Shown: positions 8,321 through 17,900 of the stretch, piece by piece
Numbering within the stretch: position 1 is the stretch's first letter
How the letters are laid out: each line of letters starts with the position of its first letter
Origin: Streptomyces venezuelae ATCC 10712
GTDB taxonomy: Bacteria > Actinomycetota > Actinomycetes > Streptomycetales > Streptomycetaceae
Assembly (NCBI RefSeq): GCF_008639165.1
Contig: NZ_CP029197.1
Location: 4,406,001-4,470,000 of the forward strand
DNA length: 64,000 nucleotides
Direction: 5' to 3'
The notes under the pieces: generated by a model
What the model saw: the letters and a program-made list of their open reading frames with translations, nothing else
Told to the model about the DNA's origin: nothing
Databases searched by the model: none
Made by a program: the position numbers and the translations under genes

Positions 8321-9163
8321 GTGGAGGCCGTATCCCGCACCGCCCAGTGGACCGCCGCCGCGCGCGCCCTGGAGACCGAGCGCGAGGACCGGCTGTTCGC
8401 CGATCCCTACGCGCGCACCGTCGCCGACCAGATCGGCTTCGAACTGCTCGAGCGCTACGCCGGGGGCGGCACCGTGCCGTTCCTCGCCATCCGCACCACC
8501 TACCTCGACCGCGCCATCGTCGCGGCGGTGGAGGAGCGCGGCATCCGCCAGGTCGTCTTCCTCGCCGCCGGCATGGACACCCGCTTCTTCCGGCTGCCCT
8601 GGCCCGACGGCGTCACCGTCTACGAGCTCGACCGCCCGGCCCTCCTGGAGGCCAAGGCCGAGATGCTCAGGAACGAGCCGCAGCCCGCCGGCCGCACCCG
8701 GATCACCGTCCCCGTCGACCTGACCCAGGACTGGACCGGCCCCCTCAAGGAGGCGGGCTGGAAGAGCGAGGAGCCCGTCCTGTGGGTCGTCGAGGGGCTG
8801 CTGTTCTTCCTGCCCGAGCAGGCCGTGCGGACCCTCATCTCGACGCTCTCCGCGCACGCCGCTCCCGGCTCCGTGCTGCTCGGCGACGTCATCTCGAAGG
8901 CCGCCCTGGAGAACCCGCTCGCGCGGACCTTCCTCAGCGCCCTGAAGGACGACGGCAACCCGTGGCTCTTCGGCACCGAGGAGCCCGAGGCGCTGCTCGA
9001 CGACTGCGGCTGGGCCGTACGGGAGGTCCGGCAGCCCGGTGAGGACGGCGCCGACTTCGGCCGCTGGCCCTACCCGGTGCCGGCCCGCTCGGTGCCGCGG
9101 GTCCCCCGGTCCTTCCTGTTCACCTGCGATCTCCCCACCCACAGCGAGGAGAGGGCCGCATGA
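8321..9163 (+). CDS. SAM-dependent methyltransferase, PPM1/TcmP-like (LCM) family
   Basis: A 280-residue class I methyltransferase. The SAM-binding part shows VVFLAAGMDTRFFRL (motif I) and VYELDRPALLEAKAEML (motif II acidic residue), as in the leucine carboxyl methyltransferase/TcmP superfamily that O-methylates small acids and polyketides. The N-terminal SRTAQWTAAAR and FADPYAR are family hallmarks. I chose GTG 8321 because GAAGGGGG lies just upstream and homologues start here; a longer open frame is unsupported. The stop overlaps the next start (ATGA), indicating translational coupling. Target unknown; a carboxylate, hydroxyl or nitronate oxygen in the locus A product is plausible. Confidence 0.85.
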   Translation: MEAVSRTAQWTAAARALETEREDRLFADPYARTVADQIGFELLERYAGGGTVPFLAIRTTYLDRAIVAAVEERGIRQVVFLAAGMDTRFFRLPWPDGVTVYELDRPALLEAKAEMLRNEPQPAGRTRITVPVDLTQDWTGPLKEAGWKSEEPVLWVVEGLLFFLPEQAVRTLISTLSAHAAPGSVLLGDVISKAALENPLARTFLSALKDDGNPWLFGTEEPEALLDDCGWAVREVRQPGEDGADFGRWPYPVPARSVPRVPRSFLFTCDLPTHSEERAA

Positions 9164-10203
9164 GCGCCCACGACTTCCACCAGAGGGTCATCACCGACGC
9201 CGGTGCGGCCGTCCGCGGCCTGACGGTCGCCCTCGGCGAGCGCCTCGGCCTGTACAAGGCGTTGGCCGAGCGGGGCCCGCTCACCTCCGGGCAGCTGGCG
9301 CGGGCCACCGGCACGAACGAGCGGTACGTCGAGGAGTGGCTGCACGCCCAGCTCTCCGCCGGGTACGTCGAGCGGCACCCGAGCTCCCTCACGTACACCC
9401 TCCCCGCCGACCACGTCGAGGTCCTCGCCGACCCGAAGGCCGTCACGTACGCCGCCGGGTTCTTCACCGCCCTGAAGGCGCTGTACGCCACCGAGGACCT
9501 CCTCGTGGAGGCGTACCGCACCGGTGACGGCGTCGGCTGGGCCGAGCACGACGCGGCCCTCGACACCGGCATGGGCTCCTTCTTCCAGCCGACGTACGAG
9601 CACAAGCTCGTCCCGGAGTGGCTGCCCGCCCTCCACCAGGTCACCGACAAGCTCGCCGCCGGCGGCACCGTCGCCGACGTGGGCTGCGGCGTCGGCCACA
9701 CCACCCTGCTCATCGCGAAGGCCTTCCCGAACGCCACCGTGCACGGCTTCGACTACTCGGAGGAGGCCATCTCGATCGCGCGGGAGCTCGCCGAGGAGGC
9801 CGGGCTCTCCGGGCGGGTCGTCTTCGAGGTCGCCTCGGCCGACGACTACCCGGGCTCCGGATACGACCTGGTGTGCTTCTTCAACGCCCTGCACGACATG
9901 GGGGACCCGGTCGCCGCCGCCCAGCACGTCCACAAGTCCCTGGACGCGGACGGCACCTGGATGCTCGTCGAGTCGAACGTGTCGCCGCAGGACATCGACG
10001 TCCAGACGCCCGCCGCCCGCATGTTCATGGCCCTGTCCGCCGTGATGTGCCTGCCCGTCGCCGTCGCGCAGCGCGGCCCGCACGCGCTCGGCAACCACTC
10101 CGGCGAGAAGGCCTTCCGGGCCATCGCGGAGGAGGCCGGCTTCACCCGCTGGCGCCGCGCCACCGAGACGCCCGTGAACGCGGTCTACGAAGTCCGCCCG
10201 TAA
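9160..10203 (+). CDS. SAM-dependent methyltransferase with N-terminal winged helix (Rv2258c-like)
   Basis: A 347-residue two-domain protein. Residues ~15-95 form a winged-helix dimerisation-type domain (LGLYKALAERGPLTSGQLA, VEEWLHAQLSAGYVE). Residues ~165-330 form a Rossmann methyltransferase with VADVGCGVGHTTLLIAKAFP, HGFDYSEEAISIARE and CFFNALHDMGDP. Natural-product O- and N-methyltransferases of this build act on small molecules. The gene overlaps the previous methyltransferase by 4 bp, so both proteins are probably made in similar amounts. Two methyltransferases in tandem beside a full SAM cycle argue for at least two methyl transfers in the pathway. Confidence 0.85.
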   Translation: MSAHDFHQRVITDAGAAVRGLTVALGERLGLYKALAERGPLTSGQLARATGTNERYVEEWLHAQLSAGYVERHPSSLTYTLPADHVEVLADPKAVTYAAGFFTALKALYATEDLLVEAYRTGDGVGWAEHDAALDTGMGSFFQPTYEHKLVPEWLPALHQVTDKLAAGGTVADVGCGVGHTTLLIAKAFPNATVHGFDYSEEAISIARELAEEAGLSGRVVFEVASADDYPGSGYDLVCFFNALHDMGDPVAAAQHVHKSLDADGTWMLVESNVSPQDIDVQTPAARMFMALSAVMCLPVAVAQRGPHALGNHSGEKAFRAIAEEAGFTRWRRATETPVNAVYEVRP

Positions 10204-10225
10204 CCCCCTCCGAAGGAGCCAGACC

Positions 10226-11119
10226 ATGGGCGCCACCGCCCCCCTGCCCGTGACCGACCGGTTCATGGAGGTCCTGGAGCGGCTCAGCGAGCGTTCCGTC
10301 GAGGACTACTACAACCCGTACCAGACCTTCCAGTGGCCCGAGTCGCTGGAGGAAGACCGCTTCTGGATGACCCCGGAGCTGCTCACCGTCTACGGCACCG
10401 AGCACTACGACACCCTCGGCGAGGAAACGCTTCAGCGGCTTTCGAAGTGGGAGTCCGTCAACTTCTACAGCCTCAACGTGCACGGCATCCGCGAGCTCCT
10501 CATCGAGGTCGTCGGCCGCATCCACATGCCCGGCTTCGAGGTGCCCTCGGACTTCTTCCACCACTTCATCGGCGAGGAGAACGAACACATGTGGTTCTTC
10601 TCCGAGTTCTGCCGCCGCTACGGCAACAAGATCTACGGCTCCACCGCCATGCGCGCCGACGCCGCCTGGGAGCCGGAGGTCGAGAACTTCCTCGTCTTCA
10701 CCCGCATCCTCTTCTTCGAGGAGCTCGTCGACCACTACAACTCCCGGATGGCGAAGGACACCTCCCTCTGCCACACCATCCGCGAGGTCAACCGCATCCA
10801 CCACCAGGACGAGTCCCGGCACATCGCCTTCGGGCGCGAGCTGGTCTCCCTGCTGTACGGGCGGATGTGCCAGGCGGTCGGTGCCGAGCGGGTCCGCGAG
10901 GTCGAGGCGTACCTCAAGCGGTACGTCGTCTACAGCGTCAACTCCCTCTACAACCCCCACGTGTACCGCGACGCCGGGATCCCCGACCCGCTGGCCCTGC
11001 GCAACGCGCTGGTCGCCGACGAGCGCCGGCGTCCCCACGAGCGCAAGGCGATCCGCAAGCCGCTCGCCTTCTTCCTCAAGACCGGGATCTTCTCCGACGA
11101 CACCCTGCCCGTCGTCTGA
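10226..11119 (+). CDS. AurF-type diiron N-oxygenase
   Basis: A 297-residue ferritin-like protein. Ligand motifs are in order: FIGEENEHMWFF (EExxH type), FFEELVDHYN and the hallmark HHQDESRHIAF. This is the p-aminobenzoate N-oxygenase AurF family, which oxidises amines to hydroxylamine, nitroso or nitro groups. Some relatives act on non-arylamine or carrier-bound substrates, or make azoxy or nitro products. It lies directly before the amino acid:carrier-protein ligase, so N-oxygenation of a carrier-bound amino acid is the natural inference. A diiron C-oxygenase cannot be excluded. AAGGAG lies 5-6 bases before ATG 10226. Confidence 0.85.
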   Translation: MGATAPLPVTDRFMEVLERLSERSVEDYYNPYQTFQWPESLEEDRFWMTPELLTVYGTEHYDTLGEETLQRLSKWESVNFYSLNVHGIRELLIEVVGRIHMPGFEVPSDFFHHFIGEENEHMWFFSEFCRRYGNKIYGSTAMRADAAWEPEVENFLVFTRILFFEELVDHYNSRMAKDTSLCHTIREVNRIHHQDESRHIAFGRELVSLLYGRMCQAVGAERVREVEAYLKRYVVYSVNSLYNPHVYRDAGIPDPLALRNALVADERRRPHERKAIRKPLAFFLKTGIFSDDTLPVV

Positions 11120-11156
11120 GCCTCCAGGAACCTCCCACCCGAGAGGTGCACCGACC

Positions 11157-12044
11157 ATGACCGTGACGACCCCCGCGACTGTCGGGGCGACCAGGGGCCT
11201 GCCGTCCCTGGGACCCGAGGGGACCCGCCTGCTGCGGCTCCTCGACGACACCTTCGAGAGCTGGGGAGTGGCCGCGGGCGCCCGCCCGATGACCATGCCC
11301 CCGCTCCTCCCGGCCGCCGACCTGGCGAACCTGGACTACTACGACAACTTCCCGCACCAGGCCGTCCTGGCCGCCCCGCTCGACCTGGAAGGACGGCTCG
11401 GCAGCCCCTTCGACGGCGAGCGCGGACAGTGGCCCGCCGCCGCCCTCGAACCGGCCGGCCTCGGACTGCCCTCGGCGTCCTGCTACGCCGTCTACCTCGA
11501 CCACCAGGGCACCCGGGTCGCCGACGACACCCTCGTCACGATCTGCTCCTGGTGCTTCCGCAAGGAGACCCACTACGAGGGCATGCGCCGCCAACTCGGT
11601 TTCCGCATGCGGGAGATCGTCGCCATCGGCGCCCGCGAGCACGCCGAGACCCACCTCGCCGACTTCACCACCCGCATCCACTCCTTCGCCGCGGCGCTCG
11701 ACCTGCCGCTGCGCAGGGAGGCCGCCTGCGACCCCTTCTTCGACAAGGGCGGCTCGAAGGCGGTCCTCCAGCGGCTCACCCCGGTGAAGTACGAGTTCCT
11801 GTACGAGGACCTGGCGATCGCCTCGGTCAACACCCACCGGAACTTCTTCGGCGACCGCTGCGCCATCACCCTGGCCTCCACCGGCGGACCGGCCTTCACC
11901 AGCTGCGTCGCCTTCGGCCTTGAGCGCTGGCTGTCGGCCCTCACCCGCCGCCACGGCGGCTGGGAGGCGGCCACCGAGGCCGTCCTCGACGCGAACGCCC
12001 GGCTGCGGGCCCGTGCGAGCGGCGCGGCCGGGCCGGTGATCTGA
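11157..12044 (+). CDS. Amino acid:[carrier protein] ligase, SerRS-like
   Basis: A 295-residue class II aminoacyl-tRNA-synthetase-like protein without a tRNA-binding arm. Visible landmarks are LPSASCYAVY, CSWCFRKETHYEGMRR (motif 2 with its Arg/Glu) and FTSCVAFGLERW (motif 3). Cys109, Glu153 and Cys250 have the spacing of the zinc triad of atypical SerRS and of the bacterial amino acid:carrier-protein ligases such as Bll0957. Those enzymes activate small amino acids (Gly or Ala) and pass them to the phosphopantetheine of a separate carrier protein. The carrier protein and PPTase are encoded just downstream. Glycine or alanine is therefore the likely substrate, but specificity is not readable here. 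Confidence 0.8.
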   Translation: MTVTTPATVGATRGLPSLGPEGTRLLRLLDDTFESWGVAAGARPMTMPPLLPAADLANLDYYDNFPHQAVLAAPLDLEGRLGSPFDGERGQWPAAALEPAGLGLPSASCYAVYLDHQGTRVADDTLVTICSWCFRKETHYEGMRRQLGFRMREIVAIGAREHAETHLADFTTRIHSFAAALDLPLRREAACDPFFDKGGSKAVLQRLTPVKYEFLYEDLAIASVNTHRNFFGDRCAITLASTGGPAFTSCVAFGLERWLSALTRRHGGWEAATEAVLDANARLRARASGAAGPVI

Positions 12045-12045
12045 C

Positions 12046-12489
12046 GTGCCGGCCCGTCCCGCCGCCCCGCCGGCGGGCGGCCTGGGGTGGGCGAACCTCG
12101 GCATGGACATCGTGTCCGTCAACCGTGTCCGCAGGCTCCTCGCCCAGTACGGGGAGCGGTTCTTCGAGCGGATGCTCACCCCCGGCGAGCTCGCCGACTG
12201 CCGTACCTCCTCCGGGCTCGACGTACTGAGCCTGTGCGGGCGGATCGCGGCCAAGGAAGCGGCCTTCAAGACCTTACGGGTCAGGGGCAGGTTCCTGCCC
12301 TGGCCGGACATCGTGGTGCGGCGCTCCGAGGGCGGCTGGCCGCTCGTGGAACTGCACCGGGCGGCCGCCGAGATGGCCGCCGAATCCGGCATCACCGAGA
12401 TCACCGTGTCCATCAGCCACGACGTGGACTACGCGGTGGCGGTGGCCGCACCGATCATCGCGCCCGCCCCACCATCCATCAGCAGCTAA
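12046..12489 (+). CDS. Holo-ACP synthase-type phosphopantetheinyl transferase
   Basis: A 147-residue AcpS-type protein. Signatures are LGMDIVSVNRVRRLL (Mg-binding Asp) and CGRIAAKEAAFKTL (the KEA motif), plus the terminal ITVSISHDVDYAVAVA. It transfers 4'-phosphopantetheine from CoA to the serine of a carrier protein. The GTG start is 1 bp after the ligase stop and the carrier-protein gene follows after 12 bp. It is therefore probably the dedicated activator of that carrier protein and perhaps of the NRPS thiolation domain. Confidence 0.85.
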   Translation: MPARPAAPPAGGLGWANLGMDIVSVNRVRRLLAQYGERFFERMLTPGELADCRTSSGLDVLSLCGRIAAKEAAFKTLRVRGRFLPWPDIVVRRSEGGWPLVELHRAAAEMAAESGITEITVSISHDVDYAVAVAAPIIAPAPPSISS

Positions 12490-12501
12490 AGGAGAGCAAC
12501 C

Positions 12502-12753
12502 ATGGCCGACGGCCTGCAGACGGTGAAGAACTGGATCCTCGACCGTCACCCCGAGCGCGACGACATCGCGCCGGACCTCGACCTGATCGAGAACCGGCTC
12601 ATCGACTCGCTGTCCTTCGTCGAGTTCGTCTTCCTCCTGGAGCAGGAGAGCGGCACCGCGATCCAGATGGAGACCCTCGAGGTCGAGTCCATCCGGACCC
12701 TCGGCGCCATCGAGCAGCACTTCTTCAAGGCCCCGGCGGAGGTCCAGGCATGA
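12502..12753 (+). CDS. Discrete carrier protein (ACP/PCP-like)
   Basis: An 83-residue acidic four-helix protein of normal carrier-protein size. The phosphopantetheine site is Ser36 in LIDSLSFVEFVFLLE. The DSLS context is ACP-like. Strong AAGGAGAG precedes ATG 12502. It is placed between its PPTase and MetK and directly after the SerRS-like ligase, matching aa:CP ligase systems where a free carrier protein receives one amino acid. Its last codons overlap the metK start by 4 bp. Confidence 0.9.
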   Translation: MADGLQTVKNWILDRHPERDDIAPDLDLIENRLIDSLSFVEFVFLLEQESGTAIQMETLEVESIRTLGAIEQHFFKAPAEVQA

Positions 12754-13958
12754 GCCGCCGCCTCTTCACCTCCGAGTCGGTGACCGAGGGCCACCCCGAC
12801 AAGATCGCCGACCGGATCAGCGACACCATCCTCGACGCGCTGCTCGCCGAGGACCCGTCCTCGCGGGTCGCGGTGGAGACCCTGATCACCACGGGTCTCG
12901 TGCACATCGCCGGCGAGGTCACCACGAAGGCGTACGCGCCGATAGCGAAGCTGGTCCGCGAGGCCGTCCTCGACATCGGCTACGACTCCTCCGCGAAGGG
13001 CTTCGACGGCGCCTCCTGCGGCGTCTCCGTCTCCATCGGCGCCCAGTCGCCGGACATCGCACAGGGTGTGGACACGGCGTACGAGTCCCGGGTGGAGGGC
13101 ACCGGCGACGAGCTGGCGGCCCAGGGCGCCGGCGACCAGGGCCTGATGTTCGGCTACGCCTGCGACGACACGGCCGAGCTGATGCCGCTGCCGATCGCCC
13201 TCGCCCACCGGCTCTCCCGCCGTCTCACCGAGGTCCGCAGGAACGGCACCGTGCCGTATCTGCGCCCGGACGGGAAGACGCAGGTCACCATCGAGTACGA
13301 CGGCGACCGCCCGGTCCGGCTCGACACGGTCGTGGTCTCCTCGCAGCATGCGGCGGACATCTCCGTCGAGGGCCTGCTCACCCCGGACGTGCGCGAGTAC
13401 GTCGTCGAGCACGTCCTCAAGGAGCTGGTCGAGGAGGGCGTCAGCCTGGAGTCCGACGGCTACCGCCTCCTGGTCAACCCGACCGGCCGGTTCGAGGTCG
13501 GCGGTCCGATGGGCGACGCGGGCCTCACCGGGCGGAAGATCATCATCGACACGTACGGCGGGATGGCCCGGCACGGCGGCGGCGCGTTCTCCGGCAAGGA
13601 CCCGTCGAAGGTGGACCGTTCGGCGGCGTACGCGATGCGCTGGGTCGCGAAGAACGTCGTGGCGGCCGGGCTCGCCCGCCGCTGCGAGGTCCAGGTCGCG
13701 TACGCCATCGGCAAGGCCGAACCCGTCGGCCTCTTCGTCGAGACCTTCGGCACCGGCACCCTGCCGGACGAGACCATCCAGGCGGCCGTCGGCGAGGTCT
13801 TCGACCTCCGCCCCGCGGCGATCATCCGCGACCTGGACCTCAAGCGGCCGATCTACGCCAAGACGGCGGCGTACGGCCACTTCGGCCGCGAGCTCCCCGA
13901 GTTCACCTGGGAGCGCACGGACCGCGTGGAGGCCCTGAAGAAGGCGGCGGGGGCGTAG
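12750..13958 (+). CDS. metK: S-adenosylmethionine synthetase
   Basis: A 402-residue protein of full family length. Motifs are TSESVTEGHPDKIADRISD (ATP/Met site), GAGDQGLMFGYA and GGGAFSGKDPSKVDRSAAY (P-loop-like signature). It makes SAM from methionine and ATP. ATG 12750 overlaps the carrier-protein stop (ATGA). Streptomyces have a housekeeping metK elsewhere, so this copy is probably dedicated to locus A and starts its SAM cycle. Confidence 0.95.
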   Translation: MSRRLFTSESVTEGHPDKIADRISDTILDALLAEDPSSRVAVETLITTGLVHIAGEVTTKAYAPIAKLVREAVLDIGYDSSAKGFDGASCGVSVSIGAQSPDIAQGVDTAYESRVEGTGDELAAQGAGDQGLMFGYACDDTAELMPLPIALAHRLSRRLTEVRRNGTVPYLRPDGKTQVTIEYDGDRPVRLDTVVVSSQHAADISVEGLLTPDVREYVVEHVLKELVEEGVSLESDGYRLLVNPTGRFEVGGPMGDAGLTGRKIIIDTYGGMARHGGGAFSGKDPSKVDRSAAYAMRWVAKNVVAAGLARRCEVQVAYAIGKAEPVGLFVETFGTGTLPDETIQAAVGEVFDLRPAAIIRDLDLKRPIYAKTAAYGHFGRELPEFTWERTDRVEALKKAAGA

Positions 13959-13961
13959 ACC

Positions 13962-14945
13962 ATGCGCATCGCTGTCACGGGATCCATCGCGACCGACCAT
14001 CTGATGACCTTCCCCGGCTGGTTCAGCGAGCAGCTCCTCGCCGACCGGCTCGACAAGGTCTCCCTGTCGTTCCTCGCCGACAACCTGGAGGTCAGGCGTG
14101 GCGGAGTGGCAGCGAACATCGCCTTCGGGCTCGGCGTCCTCGGCCTGCGCCCCGCCCTCGTGGGCGCGGTCGGCGCCGACTTCGAGCCCTACCGGGTCTG
14201 GCTGAAGGACCACGGTGTGGACACCGACTCGGTGCGCGTCAGCGAGTCGCTCCACACCGCCCGGTTCGTCTGTACCACCGACCGGGCCCAGAACCAGATC
14301 GCCACCTTCTACGCGGGGGCGATGGCCGAGGCGCGCGAGATCGACCTGAGGTCGGTCGTGGCGCGCACCGGCCGGCTGGAACTCGTCCTGGTCTCCCCGG
14401 ACGACCCCGAGGCCATGCTCCGGCACACCCGAACCTGCCGTGACCTGGGGATTCCCTTCGCCGCCGACCCGTCGCAGCAGCTCGCGCGGCTCGACGGCGA
14501 GCAGGTGCGGGAGCTGGTGGACGGGGCGCGCTTCCTGTTCACCAACGAGTACGAGACGGCGCTTCTCCTGGAGAAGACGGGCTGGACCGAGGCGGACGTG
14601 CTGCGCCGCGTCGGCACCTGGGTCACCACCCACGGCGAGGCGGGCGTCCGCATCCGCGGCGAGGGCCGTGAGCCCCTGGCCGTACCGGCGGTGCAGGTCG
14701 CCGCCGTCGTCGACCCGACCGGCGTCGGCGACGCCTTCCGGTCCGGATTCCTCGCCGGCTGGCTGTGGGGCGTGCCGGAGCGGTGCGCGGCGCAGCTGGG
14801 CTGCGCGGTGGCCGCGACCGTCCTCGACTACGTGGGGACGCAGGAGTACCGGCTGCACCGGGAGCCGCTCCTGGACCGGATCAGGACGACGTACGGGACG
14901 GCCTGCACGGCGACCCTCGTCACCCATCTGAGGACACTGTCATGA
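13962..14945 (+). CDS. PfkB-family kinase, adenosine kinase-like
   Basis: A 327-residue ribokinase-like protein. It has the N-terminal glycine motif VRRGGVAANIAFGLGVLG and the C-terminal active-site loop DPTGVGDAFRSGF with the catalytic Asp. It starts 3 bp after metK and precedes metH. In a SAM cycle the SahH product adenosine must be removed, and phosphorylation to AMP does this, so adenosine kinase is the likely activity. The family also contains sugar kinases, and the assignment depends on context. The final residues are followed by metH after a 10-bp gap. Confidence 0.85.
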   Translation: MRIAVTGSIATDHLMTFPGWFSEQLLADRLDKVSLSFLADNLEVRRGGVAANIAFGLGVLGLRPALVGAVGADFEPYRVWLKDHGVDTDSVRVSESLHTARFVCTTDRAQNQIATFYAGAMAEAREIDLRSVVARTGRLELVLVSPDDPEAMLRHTRTCRDLGIPFAADPSQQLARLDGEQVRELVDGARFLFTNEYETALLLEKTGWTEADVLRRVGTWVTTHGEAGVRIRGEGREPLAVPAVQVAAVVDPTGVGDAFRSGFLAGWLWGVPERCAAQLGCAVAATVLDYVGTQEYRLHREPLLDRIRTTYGTACTATLVTHLRTLS

Positions 14946-14955
14946 GGGGGCTCAC

Positions 14956-17900
14956 GTGACCGTCGTACGGAGTTCCCTGCGGGAGGAGTTCGCCCGGCGG
15001 GTCGTGGTGGCCGACGGGGCGATGGGCACGATGCTCCAGGCCGCCGACCCGAGCATGGACGACTTCACCGGCCTCGAAGGCTGCAACGAGATCCTCAACC
15101 TCACCCGCCCCGACATCGTCGCCTCCGTCCACGACGCCTACTTCTCGGTGGGCGTGGACTGCGTCGAGACGAACACCTTCGGGGCGAACCTGGCCGCGCT
15201 CGCCGAGTACGGCATCGAGCACCAGGTGTACGAGCTGTCCGAGGCGGGCGCCCGGATCGCCCGCGCGGCGGCGGACGCCCACACGGCCGCCGACGGACGC
15301 CCCCGCTGGGTCCTCGGCTCCATGGGCCCCGGTACGAAGCTGCCGACTCTGGGCCACGTCACGTACGAGCCGCTGCGCGAGGCCTTCCAGCAGAACGCCG
15401 AGGGCCTGATCCGCGGCGGCGCGGACGCCCTGCTCATCGAGACCTCCCAGGACCTGCTCCAGACCAAGGCGGCCGTCATCGGCGCCCGCCGCGCCTTGGA
15501 CTGGGTCGGCGTCGACCTGCCGGTCATCGTTCAGGTCACGGTGGAGACGACCGGCACGATGCTGCTCGGCTCGGAGATCGGGGCGGCCCTGACCGCTCTG
15601 GAGCCGCTCGGCATCGACATGATCGGCCTGAACTGCGCCACGGGCCCCGCCGAGATGGCCGAGCACCTGCGGTACCTCTCCCGGCACGCCCGCGTCCCCC
15701 TCTCGGTCATGCCCAACGCCGGCCTGCCCGTCCTCACCTCCGACGGCGCCCACTACCCGCTGTCCCCGGCCGAACTGGCTGACGCGCAGGAGGCGTTCGT
15801 CCGCGAGTACGGCCCCGCGCTGGTCGGCGGCTGCTGCGGGACGACGCCGGAGCACCTGCGGGAGATCGTGGGGCGGGTGCGGGGTGCGGCCGTCCTCGAC
15901 CGCCGCCCCGAGCCGGAGCCCGGCGCCTCGTCCCTGTACAGCCATGTGCCGTTCCGGCAGGACACCGCGTACCTGGCGATCGGGGAGCGCACCAACGCCA
16001 ACGGCTCCAAGAAGTTCCGCGAGGCGATGCTGGAGGCCCGCTGGGACGACTGCGTCGAGATGGCGCGCGACCAGATCCGCGAGGGCGCGCACATGCTCGA
16101 CCTCTGCGTCGACTACGTGGGCCGGGACGGCGTCGCCGACATGCAGGAGCTGGCCGGCCGCTTCGCGACCGCCTCCACCCTGCCGATCGTCCTGGACTCC
16201 ACCGAGGTCGACGTGCTGCGCGCCGGCCTGGAGAAGCTCGGCGGCCGGGCCGTCGTCAACTCCGTCAACTACGAGGACGGCGACGGCCCCGAGTCCCGCT
16301 TCGCCCAGGTCACCGCCCTGGCGAAGGAGCACGGCGCGGCCCTGATGGCGCTCACCATCGACGAGGAGGGCCAGGCCCGGACCGTCGGGGCGAAGGTCGC
16401 GATCGCCGAGCGGCTGATCGCCGACCTGACCGGGAACTGGGGGATCAGGGAGTCGGACATCCTGATCGACACCCTCACCTTCACGATCTGCACGGGCCAG
16501 GAGGAGTCGCGGGGCGACGGCGTCGCGACGATCGAGGCGATCCGCGAGCTGAAGCGACGCCACCCGGACGTCCAGACGACCCTGGGCCTCTCCAACATCT
16601 CCTTCGGTCTGAACCCGGCCGCCCGGATCGTCCTCAACTCGGTCTTCCTCGACGAGTGCGTCAAGGCCGGCCTCGACTCGGCGATCGTGCACGCCTCGAA
16701 GATCCTGCCGATCGCCCGGCTGGAGCCGGAGCAGGTGGAGGTGGCGCTCGACCTCATCCACGACCGGCGACGCGAGGGCTACGACCCGCTGCAACGCTTC
16801 CTGGAGATGTTCGAGGGCGCGACGGCGAAGTCCCTCAAGGCCGGCAAGACCGAGGAACTGCTCGCCCTGCCTCTGGACGAGCGGCTGAAGCGCCGGATCG
16901 TCGACGGTGAGAAGAACGGGCTTGAGGCGGACCTCGACGAGGCCCTGACCACCACGCCGGCCCTCGACATCGTCAACAACATCCTCCTCGACGGCATGAA
17001 GACGGTCGGCGAGCTGTTCGGCTCCGGTCAGATGCAGCTGCCGTTCGTGCTCCAGTCCGCCGAGGTGATGAAGACGGCGGTCGCGTACCTGGAACCGCAC
17101 ATGGAGAAGTCGGACGCCGACGGGAAGGGCACGATCGTGCTCGCCACCGTCCGCGGCGACGTCCACGACATCGGCAAGAACCTCGTCGACATCATCCTCT
17201 CCAACAACGGCTACAACGTCGTCAACATCGGCATCAAGCAGCCGGTCTCCGCGATCCTGGAAGCCGCCGAGGAGCACAAGGCCGACGTCATCGGCATGTC
17301 GGGCCTCCTCGTGAAGTCCACCGTGATCATGAAGGAGAACCTCCAGGAGCTGAACGGCCGGGGCCTCGCGGCCCGCTACCCGGTGATCCTCGGCGGCGCC
17401 GCCCTGACCAGGGCCTACGTCGAACAGGACCTGCACGAGCTGTACGAGGGCGAGGTGCGGTACGCCCGAGACGCCTTCGAGGGCCTGCGCCTCATGGACG
17501 CCCTCATGGGAGTGAAACGAGGCGTCCCCGGAGCCGTACTCCCGCCGCTCAAGCAGCGCAGGGTCGCCGCCCGCCCGCCCGTCGCCGAGGTCAGGGAACC
17601 CGAACCGGCCGGCCGCTCCGATGTCGCCGAGGACAACCCCGTACCCGAACCCCCCTTCCTCGGGACCAGGGTCGTCAAGGGCATCCCGCTCGCCGAGTAC
17701 GCCCCCTGGCTCGACGAGAGCGCCCTCTTCAAGGGCCAGTGGGGCCTCAAGGACCCCGAGACCATCGAGACGGAGGGCCGTCCGCGGCTGCGCGCCTGGC
17801 TCGACCGCCTCCAGACGGACCACCTCCTCGAAGCAGCCGTCGTCTACGGCTGGTTCCCCTGTGTGTCCAAGGGCGACGACCTGATCGTCCTGGACGAGGA

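Noticed and set aside
12087..12749. N-terminal extension of MetK through the PPTase and carrier-protein genes
   Set aside because: It is frame-shadow of two well-supported genes; MetK family start is at 12750.
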